Shown: positions 1 to 7,769, counted from the stretch's first letter. The stretch is 32,096 nt of DNA from Micromonospora sp. MH99 (GCF_021442385.1 NZ_MUZA01000070.1:1-32096), one strand, 5' to 3'. A program made the numbers and translations. Notes: generated by a model not told the origin, from the sequence alone.

Positions 1-306
1 CCGGCCGGCGCTGGGCGCGACCGGGTGGTCGGCGCGCGGACCGGAGCCGGGACGGACCGGCGCTACGAGGCCGTCGGCCGGGGGTGGGCCGGCGGCGCTC
101 GGCGGCTCGGGAGCTGCCGCCGGACGCGGTGCCCGTGGCCGGCTGGGCAGCACGGGCTCGGGCCAGTTGCCGGTCCGGGACCGGCCCGACGTCGGCTCGG
201 GCTGCTCCGGCGTCGGCTCAGGTCGGTCGACCTTGGGCAGGAAGGCGGTCGCGTCGTCCGCCTGGTCCCGGTGTCGCCCGTCGCGGCGGTCTTCCGGGCT
301 GCTCAC
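1..306 (-). CDS. Class E sortase, N-terminal part (cut by window edge)
   Basis: An open minus-strand frame runs from a GTG at 304-306 to the left edge of the window without a stop, so about 102 N-terminal residues are visible. They are hydrophilic and rich in Pro, Ala and Arg, with the early motif DDATAFLPKV, and look like a disordered cytoplasmic head before a membrane anchor. The GTG overlaps the TGA of the DUF881 gene by four bases (GTGA), so the two are translationally coupled. In actinomycetes the gene after crgA/DUF881 is usually a class E sortase, a transpeptidase that anchors surface proteins or builds pilin-like polymers. The catalytic domain lies outside the window, so the name rests on gene order and the style of the N-terminus, not on an active-site motif. 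Confidence 0.6.
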   Translation of the reverse strand, partial: MSSPEDRRDGRHRDQADDATAFLPKVDRPEPTPEQPEPTSGRSRTGNWPEPVLPSRPRAPRPAAAPEPPSAAGPPPADGLVAPVRPGSGPRADHPVAPSAGR

Positions 307-1106
307 CTGGGCACCGTCGCCGAGCGCAGCGCGGTCGAGTCCTCGAAGGCCTTGATGGTCACCGTGGAGACGGACTCCTTGTAGCCGAGTTGATAGTCGT
401 CGACTGCGTCCTTGAACAACCGGACTCCCTCAGAGCTGGCGAGGGCCTGCTGGAGGGCAGCGGGATCGCCGATTGCTACGATCTTGAACGGTGGGGAGTA
501 CACCCGCCCATGGAGCAGCAGGGTGTTACCGACGCAGCGTACCGCGCTGGTTGCGAGCACGCGGACGTTCATGATTGACATGGCCTCCGCTCCACCCGCC
601 CAGAGCGCGTTGACCACGGCCTGTACGTCGCCCTGGTGCACGACCAGGTCGTCGTTGGTGGCGTCGGAGTGTGCCTCGTCGTCGTGCTGGGGCGCGTCGT
701 TCAGCTCGACTGTCACGGCCGTGCCGGTGACGGCGGTGAACCCGGCCGCCTTGAGGCTGCCCTGGGCGCGGGCCTGCTGGGCCTTGATCGGGGCGTCCGA
801 GCCGGCGAGCGTGTCGGTGCGTTGCTGGACCTCGTCGCGCAGGGTGGCAGCGCGGCGTTCGCTCGCCTCGACCTGCTGCTCGCGCTCCTCGATGAGCTGG
901 TTGAGCTGGGGCCGCCGGTCCTCGCGGAGAGCGGTGCCGCCCGCCGTGGTCGCGGTGGTGGTGAAGAGCAGCCCCGCCGCGGCGGCGATCAGGGGCACCC
1001 CGATCGACCAGCCTGGTCGCCGTTGGCGTGGCCGCCGGGGCAGCAGCCCGGCGACGGCCCGTCGGAGGGCCTTCTGCCAGGAGGCGGCGCCGGATGTGTA
1101 CTCCAC
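303..1106 (-). CDS. DUF881 family membrane-anchored protein
   Basis: This 267-residue protein has a basic head (residues 1-30), one membrane helix (about 33-55), a charged coiled coil rich in Glu/Arg/Gln (about 62-105) and a C-terminal globular region typical of DUF881 (about 110-262, with the segment HQGDVQAVVNALWAGGAEA). The start is GTG with GGAAGGAA eight bases upstream. DUF881 proteins have no established biochemical activity. They recur beside crgA, class E sortases and the pknB region, which suggests a role in the division or envelope machinery. The gene diverges from crgA across 222 bases and overlaps the sortase start. The family call is firm; the function is unknown. Confidence 0.85.
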   Translation of the reverse strand: MEYTSGAASWQKALRRAVAGLLPRRPRQRRPGWSIGVPLIAAAAGLLFTTTATTAGGTALREDRRPQLNQLIEEREQQVEASERRAATLRDEVQQRTDTLAGSDAPIKAQQARAQGSLKAAGFTAVTGTAVTVELNDAPQHDDEAHSDATNDDLVVHQGDVQAVVNALWAGGAEAMSIMNVRVLATSAVRCVGNTLLLHGRVYSPPFKIVAIGDPAALQQALASSEGVRLFKDAVDDYQLGYKESVSTVTIKAFEDSTALRSATVPR

Positions 1107-1328
1107 CGAGCGTTCCTTCCGCGTGTCGGGGATCGGTTCGTGCCGGCCGGGCCGGTGATGCGAACAGTCCCGCCCTTTTCGGTCACTCCATGTACCTGCC
1201 TGACCCCATTCGTGGTCCAGGCGGCCGTTCCGGACTACGCTAGCTGTCGAACATTATTGGCCATGAACCGTCGCCTCCGCGTCCGGTTGTCAGGCCGGAC
1301 GAGGTCGTCACCCCCTCTGGAGAGCGCC

Positions 1329-1592
1329 GTGCCCAAGTCTCAGGTCCGCAAGAAGAAGGTGTACACCCCGCCGACGGACGTCCGTCCGACGACGACGGCG
1401 GCGTCGCGCAAGCCTAGCCCGGTGTGGCTGCCGATCACCGCTGTCGCCCTGATCGTCGCGGGCATCGGCTGGCTGGTCGTCTACTACCTCTCCGAGCAGG
1501 AGTACCCGGTCGCCTCGTGGCAGTACTGGAACCTCGCGGTCGGCTTCGGCGCGATGGTCGCGTCGCTGGTGCTGCTCTCGCGCTGGCGCTGA
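1329..1592 (+). CDS. crgA: Cell division protein CrgA
   Basis: The protein has 87 residues, the usual size of CrgA, which interacts with FtsZ, FtsQ, FtsI and other septal proteins at the actinobacterial division site. It has a lysine-rich cytoplasmic tail (MPKSQVRKKKVY), a Thr/Pro linker, and two membrane helices (about 33-53 and 67-84) joined by a short loop, ending in LSRWR. I chose GTG at 1329 because GGAG lies just upstream and MPKSQVRKKK is the conserved N-terminus. An ATG at 1263 in the same frame would add 22 residues unlike the family. A TACGCT at 1236-1241 could be a -10 box, but no good -35 was seen. Confidence 0.95.
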   Translation: MPKSQVRKKKVYTPPTDVRPTTTAASRKPSPVWLPITAVALIVAGIGWLVVYYLSEQEYPVASWQYWNLAVGFGAMVASLVLLSRWR

Positions 1593-1736
1593 GCCTCTCC
1601 GGCTGACGCTGGGCCTGGCCCGGGGGCGTCGCCGCGACGAAGGATCCAGGTCACCCGCCACGCCCCTGCCCGGCGGGACCGGGCCGGGCACCCTATGGTG
1701 TCCGCAGGCAGCGTGGCCTACTGCGAGATGACTCAC

Positions 1737-1752
1737 GTTACCGCTGGGTAAC
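1737..1752. promoter_or_regulatory. 16-bp palindromic operator upstream of etfD
   Basis: GTTACC-GCTG-GGTAAC is an inverted repeat with perfect 6-bp arms. Thirteen of its sixteen bases match the palindrome at 22124-22139 upstream of the FadE5-type gene. Its form and its position over the -35 box suit a dimeric repressor, for example of the TetR type. The regulator is not in the window. Confidence 0.6.
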
Positions 1753-1766
1753 CTTGCGCGTAGGCT
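1738..1766 (+). promoter_or_regulatory. Predicted etfD promoter overlapped by the operator
   Basis: TTACCG (1738-1743), a 17-base spacer and TAGGCT (1761-1766) give a plausible vegetative-type promoter with transcription starting near 1773-1774. The palindrome at 1737-1752 covers the -35 box, a position suited to repression. The boxes are read by eye; no start site has been measured. Confidence 0.5.
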
Positions 1767-1773
1767 GCACTGC

Positions 1774-1866
1774 ATGACCGAGCGGAGCGAGGTCATCGAC
1801 CGGTCCGGTCGCAGGTGTGCAAGCGGCGCGACGCCGGCTTCGTCCTGCTCCGGTCCCGGTTGCTGA
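1774..1866 (+). CDS. Candidate leaderless upstream ORF (30 aa, Cys-containing)
   Basis: An ATG lies exactly seven bases after the predicted -10 box TAGGCT, so a transcript from that promoter would begin at or next to this codon. The frame encodes 30 residues, starting MTERSEVID and ending SCSGPGC, with three Cys (one being the last residue), and stops 37 bases before the etfD ATG in a different frame. Leaderless short ORFs rich in Cys are known as attenuator-type leaders in mycobacteria, and etfD encodes a very Cys-rich protein, so a link is conceivable. Against this, its first 23 bases form the quasi-palindrome ATGACC-N11-GGTCAT, which may be a dispersed intergenic repeat rather than coding DNA. 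Confidence 0.3.
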   Translation: MTERSEVIDRSGRRCASGATPASSCSGPGC

Positions 1867-1903
1867 ACCGCTCGACAGGCAGCAGACCGGGGAGGCCAAC
1901 TCG

Positions 1904-4102
1904 ATGGGCAGCGTCCAGATCGTCACCACGATCCTCGCGGCCGGCATCACCGCCGTGGCGGTGTGGCTGGCGGTGCGCGCGGTCATGAAGATGACGGCCG
2001 TCATCCGGCTGGGGCAACCCGCTCCGGAGCGGTTCGCCGACAAGGGCGCCCGCACGAAGACGATGCTGGTGGAGACCGCTGGTCACACCCGCATGCTCAA
2101 GTGGGGCGTGGTGGGTGCCGCGCACTGGTTCGTGATGGTCGGCTTCATCGTGCTGTCGCTGCTGGTGCTCGAGGCGTACTTCGAGGTGGTCACCCCGACC
2201 GGCGGCCTGCCGATCATCGGGCACTGGACGATCTTCGGGTTGGCCACCGAGATCATCACCGTGCTGGGCCTGGTCGGCATCCTGGTGCTGATGGCGATCC
2301 GGCTGCGCAACCGGCCGAACCGGCTGGGCGGGCGGTCCCGGTTCACCGGCTCGACCATGTGGCAGGGCTACTTCGTCGAGTGGATCGTGCTGCTGGTCCT
2401 GATCTTCGGCCTGCTGATCCGCGGCTTCAAGGTCGCCACCGACCACTTCGAGTACCCGTTCTGGGCCACCCCGGTCAGTCACGCGGTCGGCGCGGTGCTG
2501 CCCGACTGGTCGGACGGGGCGAGCGTCGCCGCGCTCATCAAGATCGCCATTTCGATGACCTGGCTGATCGTCATCTCCCTGAACGTCACAATGGGTGTCG
2601 CCTGGCACCGCTTCCTGGCGTTCCCCAACATCTTCTTCAAGCGCGAGCCGACCAAGCCGGCCGGTTCCGGCCTCGGCGCGCTGCGCCCGATGACGAGCCA
2701 GGGCAAGCCGCTCGACTTCGAGGAGGCGGACCCGGAGAAGGACCAGTTCGGCGTCGCCCACGTCGAGCAGTTCACCTGGAAGGGCCTGCTGGACTTCAGC
2801 ACCTGCACCGAGTGCGGTCGCTGCCAGTCGCAGTGCCCGGCCTGGAACACCGGCAAGCCGCTGTCGCCCAAGCTGCTCGTGCTGAGCCTGCGCGACCACG
2901 CGTACGCCAAGGCGCCCTACCTGCTCGCCGGTGGCGGCAAGGACCTGACCGGCGAGGAGAAGGCCACCCAGGCGCAGCTCGCGCACCTGGACGTGCTGTC
3001 GCTGGCCGAGGGCGACAAGCCGTTGATCGGCACCGCCGAGGAGGGCGGGATCATCGACCCGGACGTGCTCTGGTCGTGCACCACCTGCGGCGCCTGCGTC
3101 GAGCAGTGCCCGGTGGACATCGAGCACGTCGACCACATCGTCGACATGCGCCGCTACCAGGTGCTGATCGAGTCGAGCTTCCCCTCCGAGGCCGGCGTGA
3201 TGCTGCGCAACCTGGAGAACAAGGGCAACCCGTGGGGCGCCCCGCAGAACACCCGCGAGGACTGGACCAAGGGCCTGGACTTCGAGGTGCCCCGGGTCGG
3301 CGAGGTGGACGACTTCGAGTACCTGTTCTGGGTCGGCTGCGCCGGCGCGTTCGAGGACCGCGCCAAGAAGACCACCCGGGCCGTGGCCACGCTGCTCAAC
3401 GAGGCCGGCGTGAAGTTCGCGATCCTGGGCGAGGGCGAGACCTGCTCCGGCGACCCGGCGCGACGGATCGGCAACGAGTTCGTCTTCCAGATGCTCGCCC
3501 AGCAGAACGTGGAGACGCTGAACGAGGCGTTCGAGGGCCGGGAGAAGGCCAAGCGCAAGATCGTCGCGACCTGTCCGCACTGCTTCAACACCCTGGGCAA
3601 CGAGTACGGCCAGCTCGGCGGCGAGTTCGAGGTGGTCCACCACACCCAGCTGCTGGCCCACCTGGTGTCCACCGGCAAGCTGACGCCGGTGCAGCCCGTC
3701 GACGGCGGCGTGACGTACCACGACCCCTGCTACCTGGGCCGGCACAACCGGATCTTCGCGGCCCCTCGCGAGGTCCTCGGCGACGCCATCGAGGGCGAGA
3801 TCACCGAGATGCCGCGCAACAGCGAGCGCTCCTTCTGCTGCGGCGCCGGCGGCGCCCGCATGTGGATGGAGGAGAAGATCGGCAAGCGGATCAACGTCGA
3901 CCGGGTCGAGGAGGCCATGGCCACCGGGGCGAAGACCGTCGCCGTCGGCTGCCCGTTCTGCTCGACGATGCTCAACGACGGGGTCAACGGCAAGGGTGCC
4001 GGCGAACAGGTCGAGGTGATCGACGTGGCGAGCGTGCTGCTGCGCTCGGTCAAGCCGGAGCAGCCGCGGGGCGACAAGGAGTCCGCGCCGGTCGCCGGCT
4101 GA
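1904..4102 (+). CDS. etfD: EtfD-type membrane (Fe-S) oxidoreductase for ETF
   Basis: This 732-residue protein has five predicted membrane helices in its first 240 residues (cytochrome-b/NarI-like), two ferredoxin-type 4Fe-4S motifs (Cys 301, 304, 307, 311 and Cys 392, 395, 398, 402), and heterodisulfide-reductase-type Cys-rich CCG regions (ETCSGDPARR, then CPHCFN at 557, and SFCCGAGG at 643-650). The layout matches mycobacterial Rv0338c/EtfD, the membrane dehydrogenase that reoxidises electron-transfer flavoprotein EtfBA and passes beta-oxidation electrons to the quinone pool. Start: ATG with GGGGAGG upstream; a longer in-frame start at 1817 adds a low-complexity tail and is rejected. A candidate operator and uORF precede it and a strong hairpin follows. 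The closest alternative label is a generic HdrD-like reductase. Confidence 0.9.
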   Translation: MGSVQIVTTILAAGITAVAVWLAVRAVMKMTAVIRLGQPAPERFADKGARTKTMLVETAGHTRMLKWGVVGAAHWFVMVGFIVLSLLVLEAYFEVVTPTGGLPIIGHWTIFGLATEIITVLGLVGILVLMAIRLRNRPNRLGGRSRFTGSTMWQGYFVEWIVLLVLIFGLLIRGFKVATDHFEYPFWATPVSHAVGAVLPDWSDGASVAALIKIAISMTWLIVISLNVTMGVAWHRFLAFPNIFFKREPTKPAGSGLGALRPMTSQGKPLDFEEADPEKDQFGVAHVEQFTWKGLLDFSTCTECGRCQSQCPAWNTGKPLSPKLLVLSLRDHAYAKAPYLLAGGGKDLTGEEKATQAQLAHLDVLSLAEGDKPLIGTAEEGGIIDPDVLWSCTTCGACVEQCPVDIEHVDHIVDMRRYQVLIESSFPSEAGVMLRNLENKGNPWGAPQNTREDWTKGLDFEVPRVGEVDDFEYLFWVGCAGAFEDRAKKTTRAVATLLNEAGVKFAILGEGETCSGDPARRIGNEFVFQMLAQQNVETLNEAFEGREKAKRKIVATCPHCFNTLGNEYGQLGGEFEVVHHTQLLAHLVSTGKLTPVQPVDGGVTYHDPCYLGRHNRIFAAPREVLGDAIEGEITEMPRNSERSFCCGAGGARMWMEEKIGKRINVDRVEEAMATGAKTVAVGCPFCSTMLNDGVNGKGAGEQVEVIDVASVLLRSVKPEQPRGDKESAPVAG

Positions 4103-4128
4103 GACGCGTACACCCGGGATCTGAACAT

Positions 4129-4164
4129 CGACGGCGGTGGCCCCTCCGGGGGCCGCCGCCGTCG
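4129..4164 (+). terminator. Hairpin terminator after etfD
   Basis: Arms 4129-4144 and 4149-4164 pair over 16 bp with a single G-U and a 4-base loop. There is no U-tract, which is common for hairpin terminators in high-GC actinomycetes. It separates etfD from the downstream CBS-domain genes. Confidence 0.75.
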
Positions 4165-4210
4165 TGCAAGAATCTCGCCGAGGTGAGGCGACATCGACGG
4201 CCTGCTCTTG

Positions 4211-5533
4211 ATGACGCTGTTGCCCCTGGTCGGCTTCATAGCCCTGACCGCGGGCAACGCGTTCTTCGTCGCGGCCGAGTTCGCCCTGGTCACGGTCGAC
4301 CGGGCGGAGATCGACCGCCGCGCCGCCGCTGGCGACCAGGCCGCCCTGACGGTCCGCACCGCGCTGCGTGAGCTGTCCTTCCAGCTCTCCGGGGCGCAGC
4401 TCGGCATCACCATCACCGCGCTGCTCACCGGCTACCTGGCCGAGCCCGCCCTGGCCCGGATCTTCACCCCGCTGCTACGCCCAATCGCCGGGGACAGCAC
4501 CGAGCGTTTCACCCCGTTCCTGGCGCTGGCCCTGGCCACGCTCATCTCCATGCTCTTCGGCGAGCTGGTGCCCAAGAACGCGGCGCTCGCCCAACCGATG
4601 CCCGCCGCGCTGGCCACCGCCGGGCCGATGCACACCTTCTCCCGGACGTTCGGCTGGGTGATCCGGGGCCTGAACGGTTCGGCGAACCGGCTGGTCCGGG
4701 CGCTCGGCGTGGAGCCGCAGGAGGAACTGGCCAGCGCCCGCTCGCCGGAGGAGCTGGGCCTGCTCGCCGCCATCTCGGCCCGCGCGGGCGCGCTGCCCCC
4801 GGACACGGCGATGCTGCTGCGCCGCACCATCCGGTTCGGCGACAAACGGGCGGCCGAGGCGATGACCCCGCGGGTCGACGTGGTGGCGCTGCGTGCCACC
4901 GCCACCGTGGCCGAGCTGCTCGAAGAGTCCCGGCGGACCGGACGGACCCGCTTCCCGGTGTACGAGGAGACCCTGGACCTGGTCACCGGTGTGGCCGGCG
5001 TGCCGGACGCGCTGGGCGTGCCGCTGGCCGCGCGGGCGTCGACGATCGTCGGATCGGTGGCCCGGGAGCCGGTGTACGTTCCGGAGAGCCTGGACCTGGA
5101 CGGCGTGCTGGCGGCGTTGAAGGCGGCCGGGGCCGACCTGGCCATCGTGGTCGACGAGTACGGCGGCACGGACGGCGTGGTCACGATCGAGGACCTGGTC
5201 GAGGAGCTGGTCGGGGAGATCGCCGACGAGTTCGACCCGGCAAGTGTGGACGACACCGGGCCGGTCGAGCTGACCGTGCCGGGTGGGGAGCGCACGGTGC
5301 TGGTGGACGGGGTGCTGCGCTCCGACGAGCTGGCCGAGCAGACGGGCTTCCGGCTGCCCGAGGGGCCGTACGAGACGTTGGCCGGCTTCCTGATGGCGCA
5401 ACTGGGGCACATCCCGCTGGCGGGCGAGACAGTCGACGCGGACGGCTGGGAGTTCACAGTGGTGGAGGTGGAGCGGCACCGGATCGAGCAGGTCCGGGTG
5501 CTGCGCCCGGCGGAGCCGGACGCCGATGACTGA
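4211..5533 (+). CDS. CNNM/HlyC-CorC family membrane protein with CBS pair and C-terminal CorC domain
   Basis: This protein of about 440 residues has an N-terminal DUF21/CNNM membrane domain (about 1-175, with GNAFFVAAEFALV and the PKNAAL motif), a CBS pair (about 200-335, with MTPRVDVVAL and VVDEYGGTDGVVTIEDL) and a C-terminal CorC_HlyC domain (about 350-435, with GPYETLAGFLMAQLG). Family members are linked to Mg2+/Co2+ movement; 'hemolysin' is a historical label. The ATG at 4211 is preceded directly by an in-frame TTG at 4208, and the best Shine-Dalgarno (AGGTGAGG, 4181-4188) is rather far away, so the exact start is unsure by one or a few codons. Its last eight bases overlap the next gene (ATGACTGA), so the two CNNM proteins are probably made together, perhaps as a heteromer. 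Confidence 0.9.
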   Translation: MTLLPLVGFIALTAGNAFFVAAEFALVTVDRAEIDRRAAAGDQAALTVRTALRELSFQLSGAQLGITITALLTGYLAEPALARIFTPLLRPIAGDSTERFTPFLALALATLISMLFGELVPKNAALAQPMPAALATAGPMHTFSRTFGWVIRGLNGSANRLVRALGVEPQEELASARSPEELGLLAAISARAGALPPDTAMLLRRTIRFGDKRAAEAMTPRVDVVALRATATVAELLEESRRTGRTRFPVYEETLDLVTGVAGVPDALGVPLAARASTIVGSVAREPVYVPESLDLDGVLAALKAAGADLAIVVDEYGGTDGVVTIEDLVEELVGEIADEFDPASVDDTGPVELTVPGGERTVLVDGVLRSDELAEQTGFRLPEGPYETLAGFLMAQLGHIPLAGETVDADGWEFTVVEVERHRIEQVRVLRPAEPDADD

Positions 5534-6527
5534 GCTGCTGGTGACAGTGCTGCTGCTGCTCGGCAACGGGTTCTTCGTGGGCAGCGAGTTCGCGCTGATC
5601 GCGTCGCGGCGGACGGTGATCGAGCCGCTGGCGGCCAGCTCGAAGCGGGCCCGCTGGGCGTTGTCGGCGATGAACCAGATCCCGCTGATGATCGCTGGCG
5701 CGCAGCTCGGCATCACGGTCTGCTCGCTGGGCCTGGGCGCGATCGCCGAGCCGGCGCTGGCTCATCTGCTGGAGTCGCCGTTCCACGCCGTCGGCCTGCC
5801 CGAGCGCGCGGTGCATCCGGTGGCGTTCGTGCTGGCGCTCGGCGTCGTCGTCTTCCTGCACACGGTGGTCGGCGAGATGGTGCCGAAGAACATCACGCTG
5901 GCCGGTCCGGAGGTCTCCGCGCTCTGGCTGGGCCCGGCCATGCTGGCTTTCTGCGTGGCCACCAAGCCGTTGCTGCTGGCGATGAAGTGGGCGGCCCGCC
6001 GGGTGCTGGCGTTCTGGCGGATCGAGGCGACCGAGGCCGTGAAGACGGTGTTCACCGCCGAGGAATTGGCCGGGTTGGTGTCGCAGGCGCGTACCGAAGG
6101 GCTGCTCGACGCCGAGGAGCACGCCCGCATCACCGGGGCCCTGGCCCTGCACAGCCGGACGGCGGCGGACGCGTTGCAGCCGTGGTCGACGGTGGTCACG
6201 GTGGCCGAGGACGTCTCCCCGGCGTCGCTGGAGGTGCTGGCGACCCGGACCGGCCGGTCCCGGTTCCCGGTGGTGCAGCGGTCCACCCGACGTGTGCTGG
6301 GTTTCGTGCACGTCAAGGACGTGCTCGGGTACGCCGGGCAGGGTCGTCGGGCACCGGTGCCGGCCCAGGTGTACCGACCGCTGGCGGTGGTGCCGCCGGA
6401 ACGTACGCTGGCGGATCTGCTGCTGGCCATGCGCCGCGAACGGCGGCACATGGTGCTGGTCAGCGACGGTAGGCGTCCGCTCGGAGTGGTCACGCTCGAC
6501 GACGTATTGACTGCAATCGTTGGGTAA
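5526..6527 (+). CDS. CNNM/DUF21 family membrane protein with CBS pair, no CorC domain
   Basis: This 333-residue paralogue has the same DUF21/CNNM membrane domain (GNGFFVGSEFALI, then GEMVPKNITLAGP) and a CBS pair (about 215-333, ending VVTLDDVLTAIVG). It stops where its upstream partner continues into a CorC_HlyC domain, so it is about 100 residues shorter. The ATG lies inside the end of the preceding gene with an 8-base overlap, indicating coupled translation. Paired long and short CNNM genes are common in actinobacteria, and the short one is a normal form, not a truncation: the ending is clean and no remnant of the missing domain follows. The transported ion cannot be read from the sequence. 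Confidence 0.9.
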   Translation: MTELLVTVLLLLGNGFFVGSEFALIASRRTVIEPLAASSKRARWALSAMNQIPLMIAGAQLGITVCSLGLGAIAEPALAHLLESPFHAVGLPERAVHPVAFVLALGVVVFLHTVVGEMVPKNITLAGPEVSALWLGPAMLAFCVATKPLLLAMKWAARRVLAFWRIEATEAVKTVFTAEELAGLVSQARTEGLLDAEEHARITGALALHSRTAADALQPWSTVVTVAEDVSPASLEVLATRTGRSRFPVVQRSTRRVLGFVHVKDVLGYAGQGRRAPVPAQVYRPLAVVPPERTLADLLLAMRRERRHMVLVSDGRRPLGVVTLDDVLTAIVG

Positions 6528-6586
6528 TTGACGAACACCCTTGGTGTGCAAGCGGTTGCGTGACAGTGACGGTGACTCGGCTCGCC

Positions 6587-6615
6587 TTGATTCCGGCCCA
6601 CCGCTTCCCTAATGT
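6587..6615 (+). promoter_or_regulatory. Predicted promoter of the first NlpC/P60 gene
   Basis: TTGATT (6587-6592), a 17-base spacer and TAATGT (6610-6615) form one of the best vegetative-type promoter matches in the window. Transcription would start near 6621-6623, exactly where the structured leader begins. Confidence 0.55.
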
Positions 6616-6620
6616 GGGGC

Positions 6621-6681
6621 ACCGACCGCTGTGGGTCGTCTGCCTCGGCCCTTCCCTCACGCGAGGCGCCCGGCGGTCGGT
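6621..6681 (+). ncRNA. Structured 5' leader (candidate cis-regulatory RNA)
   Basis: A perfect 9-bp outer stem pairs ACCGACCGC (6621-6629) with GCGGTCGGT (6673-6681). An inner 6-bp stem pairs GCCTCG (6642-6647) with CGAGGC (6662-6667). The outer stem begins at the predicted transcription start and ends three bases before the ribosome binding site AAAGGAG (6685-6691), a position suited to controlling translation. It lacks the conserved ydaO elements seen upstream of the paralogue at 10131. I do not recognise it as a named riboswitch. Confidence 0.4.
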
Positions 6682-6700
6682 TGCAAAGGAGTCGGTGCCG

Positions 6701-7708
6701 GTGGCAACCATGCCCCCTCATCGTCACGCCCCGGGACTGCCCGTTCGGCCGGGCGGTCTGCGTCGGGTCGCCCACCGTCTGCTCGTGCTGGTCGCCGCTG
6801 CCGCGGTCGGCGCCGGAATGCTCGCCGTGCCGGCTCAGGCCGAGCCCACGGTCGACGAGATCGAGGCGCAGATCGACAAGAAGTGGGAGCAGTTGGAGCC
6901 CACCATCGAGCAGTACAACAAGGTCCGGGCGCAGCTGAAGGTCAACCGGAAGAAGTCGTCCGACCTGCAGAAGAAGATCGAGCCGCTGGCCCTGCAGAGC
7001 GAGTTGGCGCTCAACCGGGTCGGTGACCTCGCGTCCCGCTACTACATGTCGGGCCCCTCGCAGGAGATCGGCGCGCTGCTCGTCAGCGCCAAGCCGGACA
7101 CGCTCACCGAGCAGCTCACCCTCCTCGACCGGCTGGCCGCGCAGGAGCGCAAGCAGGTCGAGGGCGTGCTGGCTGTGCGGGCCAAGTACGACGGCGAGAA
7201 GCAGAAGCTCGACGCGCTGATCGCCACCCAGACCCGGCAGCAGAACGAGCTGGCGGCCAAGAAGAAGCAGATCGACGCCGAGATCAAGAAGCTCGAGGCG
7301 TCGATGCCCAAGACCACTGTCAAGACCGTCGGCTGCCCGACCATCAACGGTGTGCTCGCCGTCGCCGCCCAGAAGGCGATCAAGACGGCCTGCCAGCAGG
7401 TCGGCGACCCGTACGTCTGGGGCGCCACCGGCCCGAACTCGTTCGACTGCTCGGGGCTGACCCAGTACGCCTACAAGTCGGCCGGGATCTACCTCACCCA
7501 CCACACGGGTGACCAGTGGAACGAGGGCAAGGCCGTGTCGCGTGCCGACGCCCGCCCCGGCGACCTGATCTTCTTCTTCTCCGGCCTGAGTCATGTCGGG
7601 CTGTATCTGGGTAACAACCTGATGGTGCACGCGCCTCGTGCCGGCAAACCGGTGCAGGTCTCCAGCATCAACACCATGCCCATCGCCGGGTTCCGCCGAC
7701 CCGGCTGA
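6701..7708 (+). CDS. Secreted NlpC/P60 peptidoglycan endopeptidase
   Basis: This 335-residue protein has a signal peptide (basic head, hydrophobic run LLVLVAAAAVGAGMLAV, then PAQAEP), a long coiled coil (about 50-195) and a C-terminal NlpC/P60 domain (about 215-330). The Cys-His-His catalytic set is visible: Cys250 in SFDCSGL, His298 in SHVGLYLG and His310 in MVHAP. Such RipA/RipC-like enzymes cut the D-Glu to meso-DAP bond in peptide stems, with the coiled coil often mediating autoinhibition or activation. The start is GTG with AAAGGAG nine bases upstream; longer frames run into the leader. It is paralogous to the gene at 10131, with the same architecture and the shared motif EIEAQID/EIERQID after the signal peptide. 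Confidence 0.92.
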   Translation: MATMPPHRHAPGLPVRPGGLRRVAHRLLVLVAAAAVGAGMLAVPAQAEPTVDEIEAQIDKKWEQLEPTIEQYNKVRAQLKVNRKKSSDLQKKIEPLALQSELALNRVGDLASRYYMSGPSQEIGALLVSAKPDTLTEQLTLLDRLAAQERKQVEGVLAVRAKYDGEKQKLDALIATQTRQQNELAAKKKQIDAEIKKLEASMPKTTVKTVGCPTINGVLAVAAQKAIKTACQQVGDPYVWGATGPNSFDCSGLTQYAYKSAGIYLTHHTGDQWNEGKAVSRADARPGDLIFFFSGLSHVGLYLGNNLMVHAPRAGKPVQVSSINTMPIAGFRRPG

Positions 7709-7722
7709 TCCAGCTGACGTCA

Positions 7723-7756
7723 CGAGGGCCCCCGGTCGGATGACCGGGGGCCCTCG
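7723..7756. terminator. Bidirectional hairpin terminator
   Basis: A perfect 15-bp stem (7723-7737 with 7742-7756) has a 4-base loop. It lies between the convergent NlpC/P60 and amidase genes and could stop transcription from both sides. Confidence 0.85.
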
Positions 7757-7769
7757 TCGTTCGTCGTCG

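Noticed and set aside
1263..1328. Upstream ATG for crgA adding 22 residues
   Set aside because: GTG at 1329 has GGAG upstream and gives the conserved CrgA N-terminus.
1793..3745. Minus-strand ORF of 650 codons opposite etfD
   Set aside because: Low-complexity His/Gln/Leu/Arg-rich product typical of antisense frames in high-GC DNA; etfD has clear Fe-S motifs.
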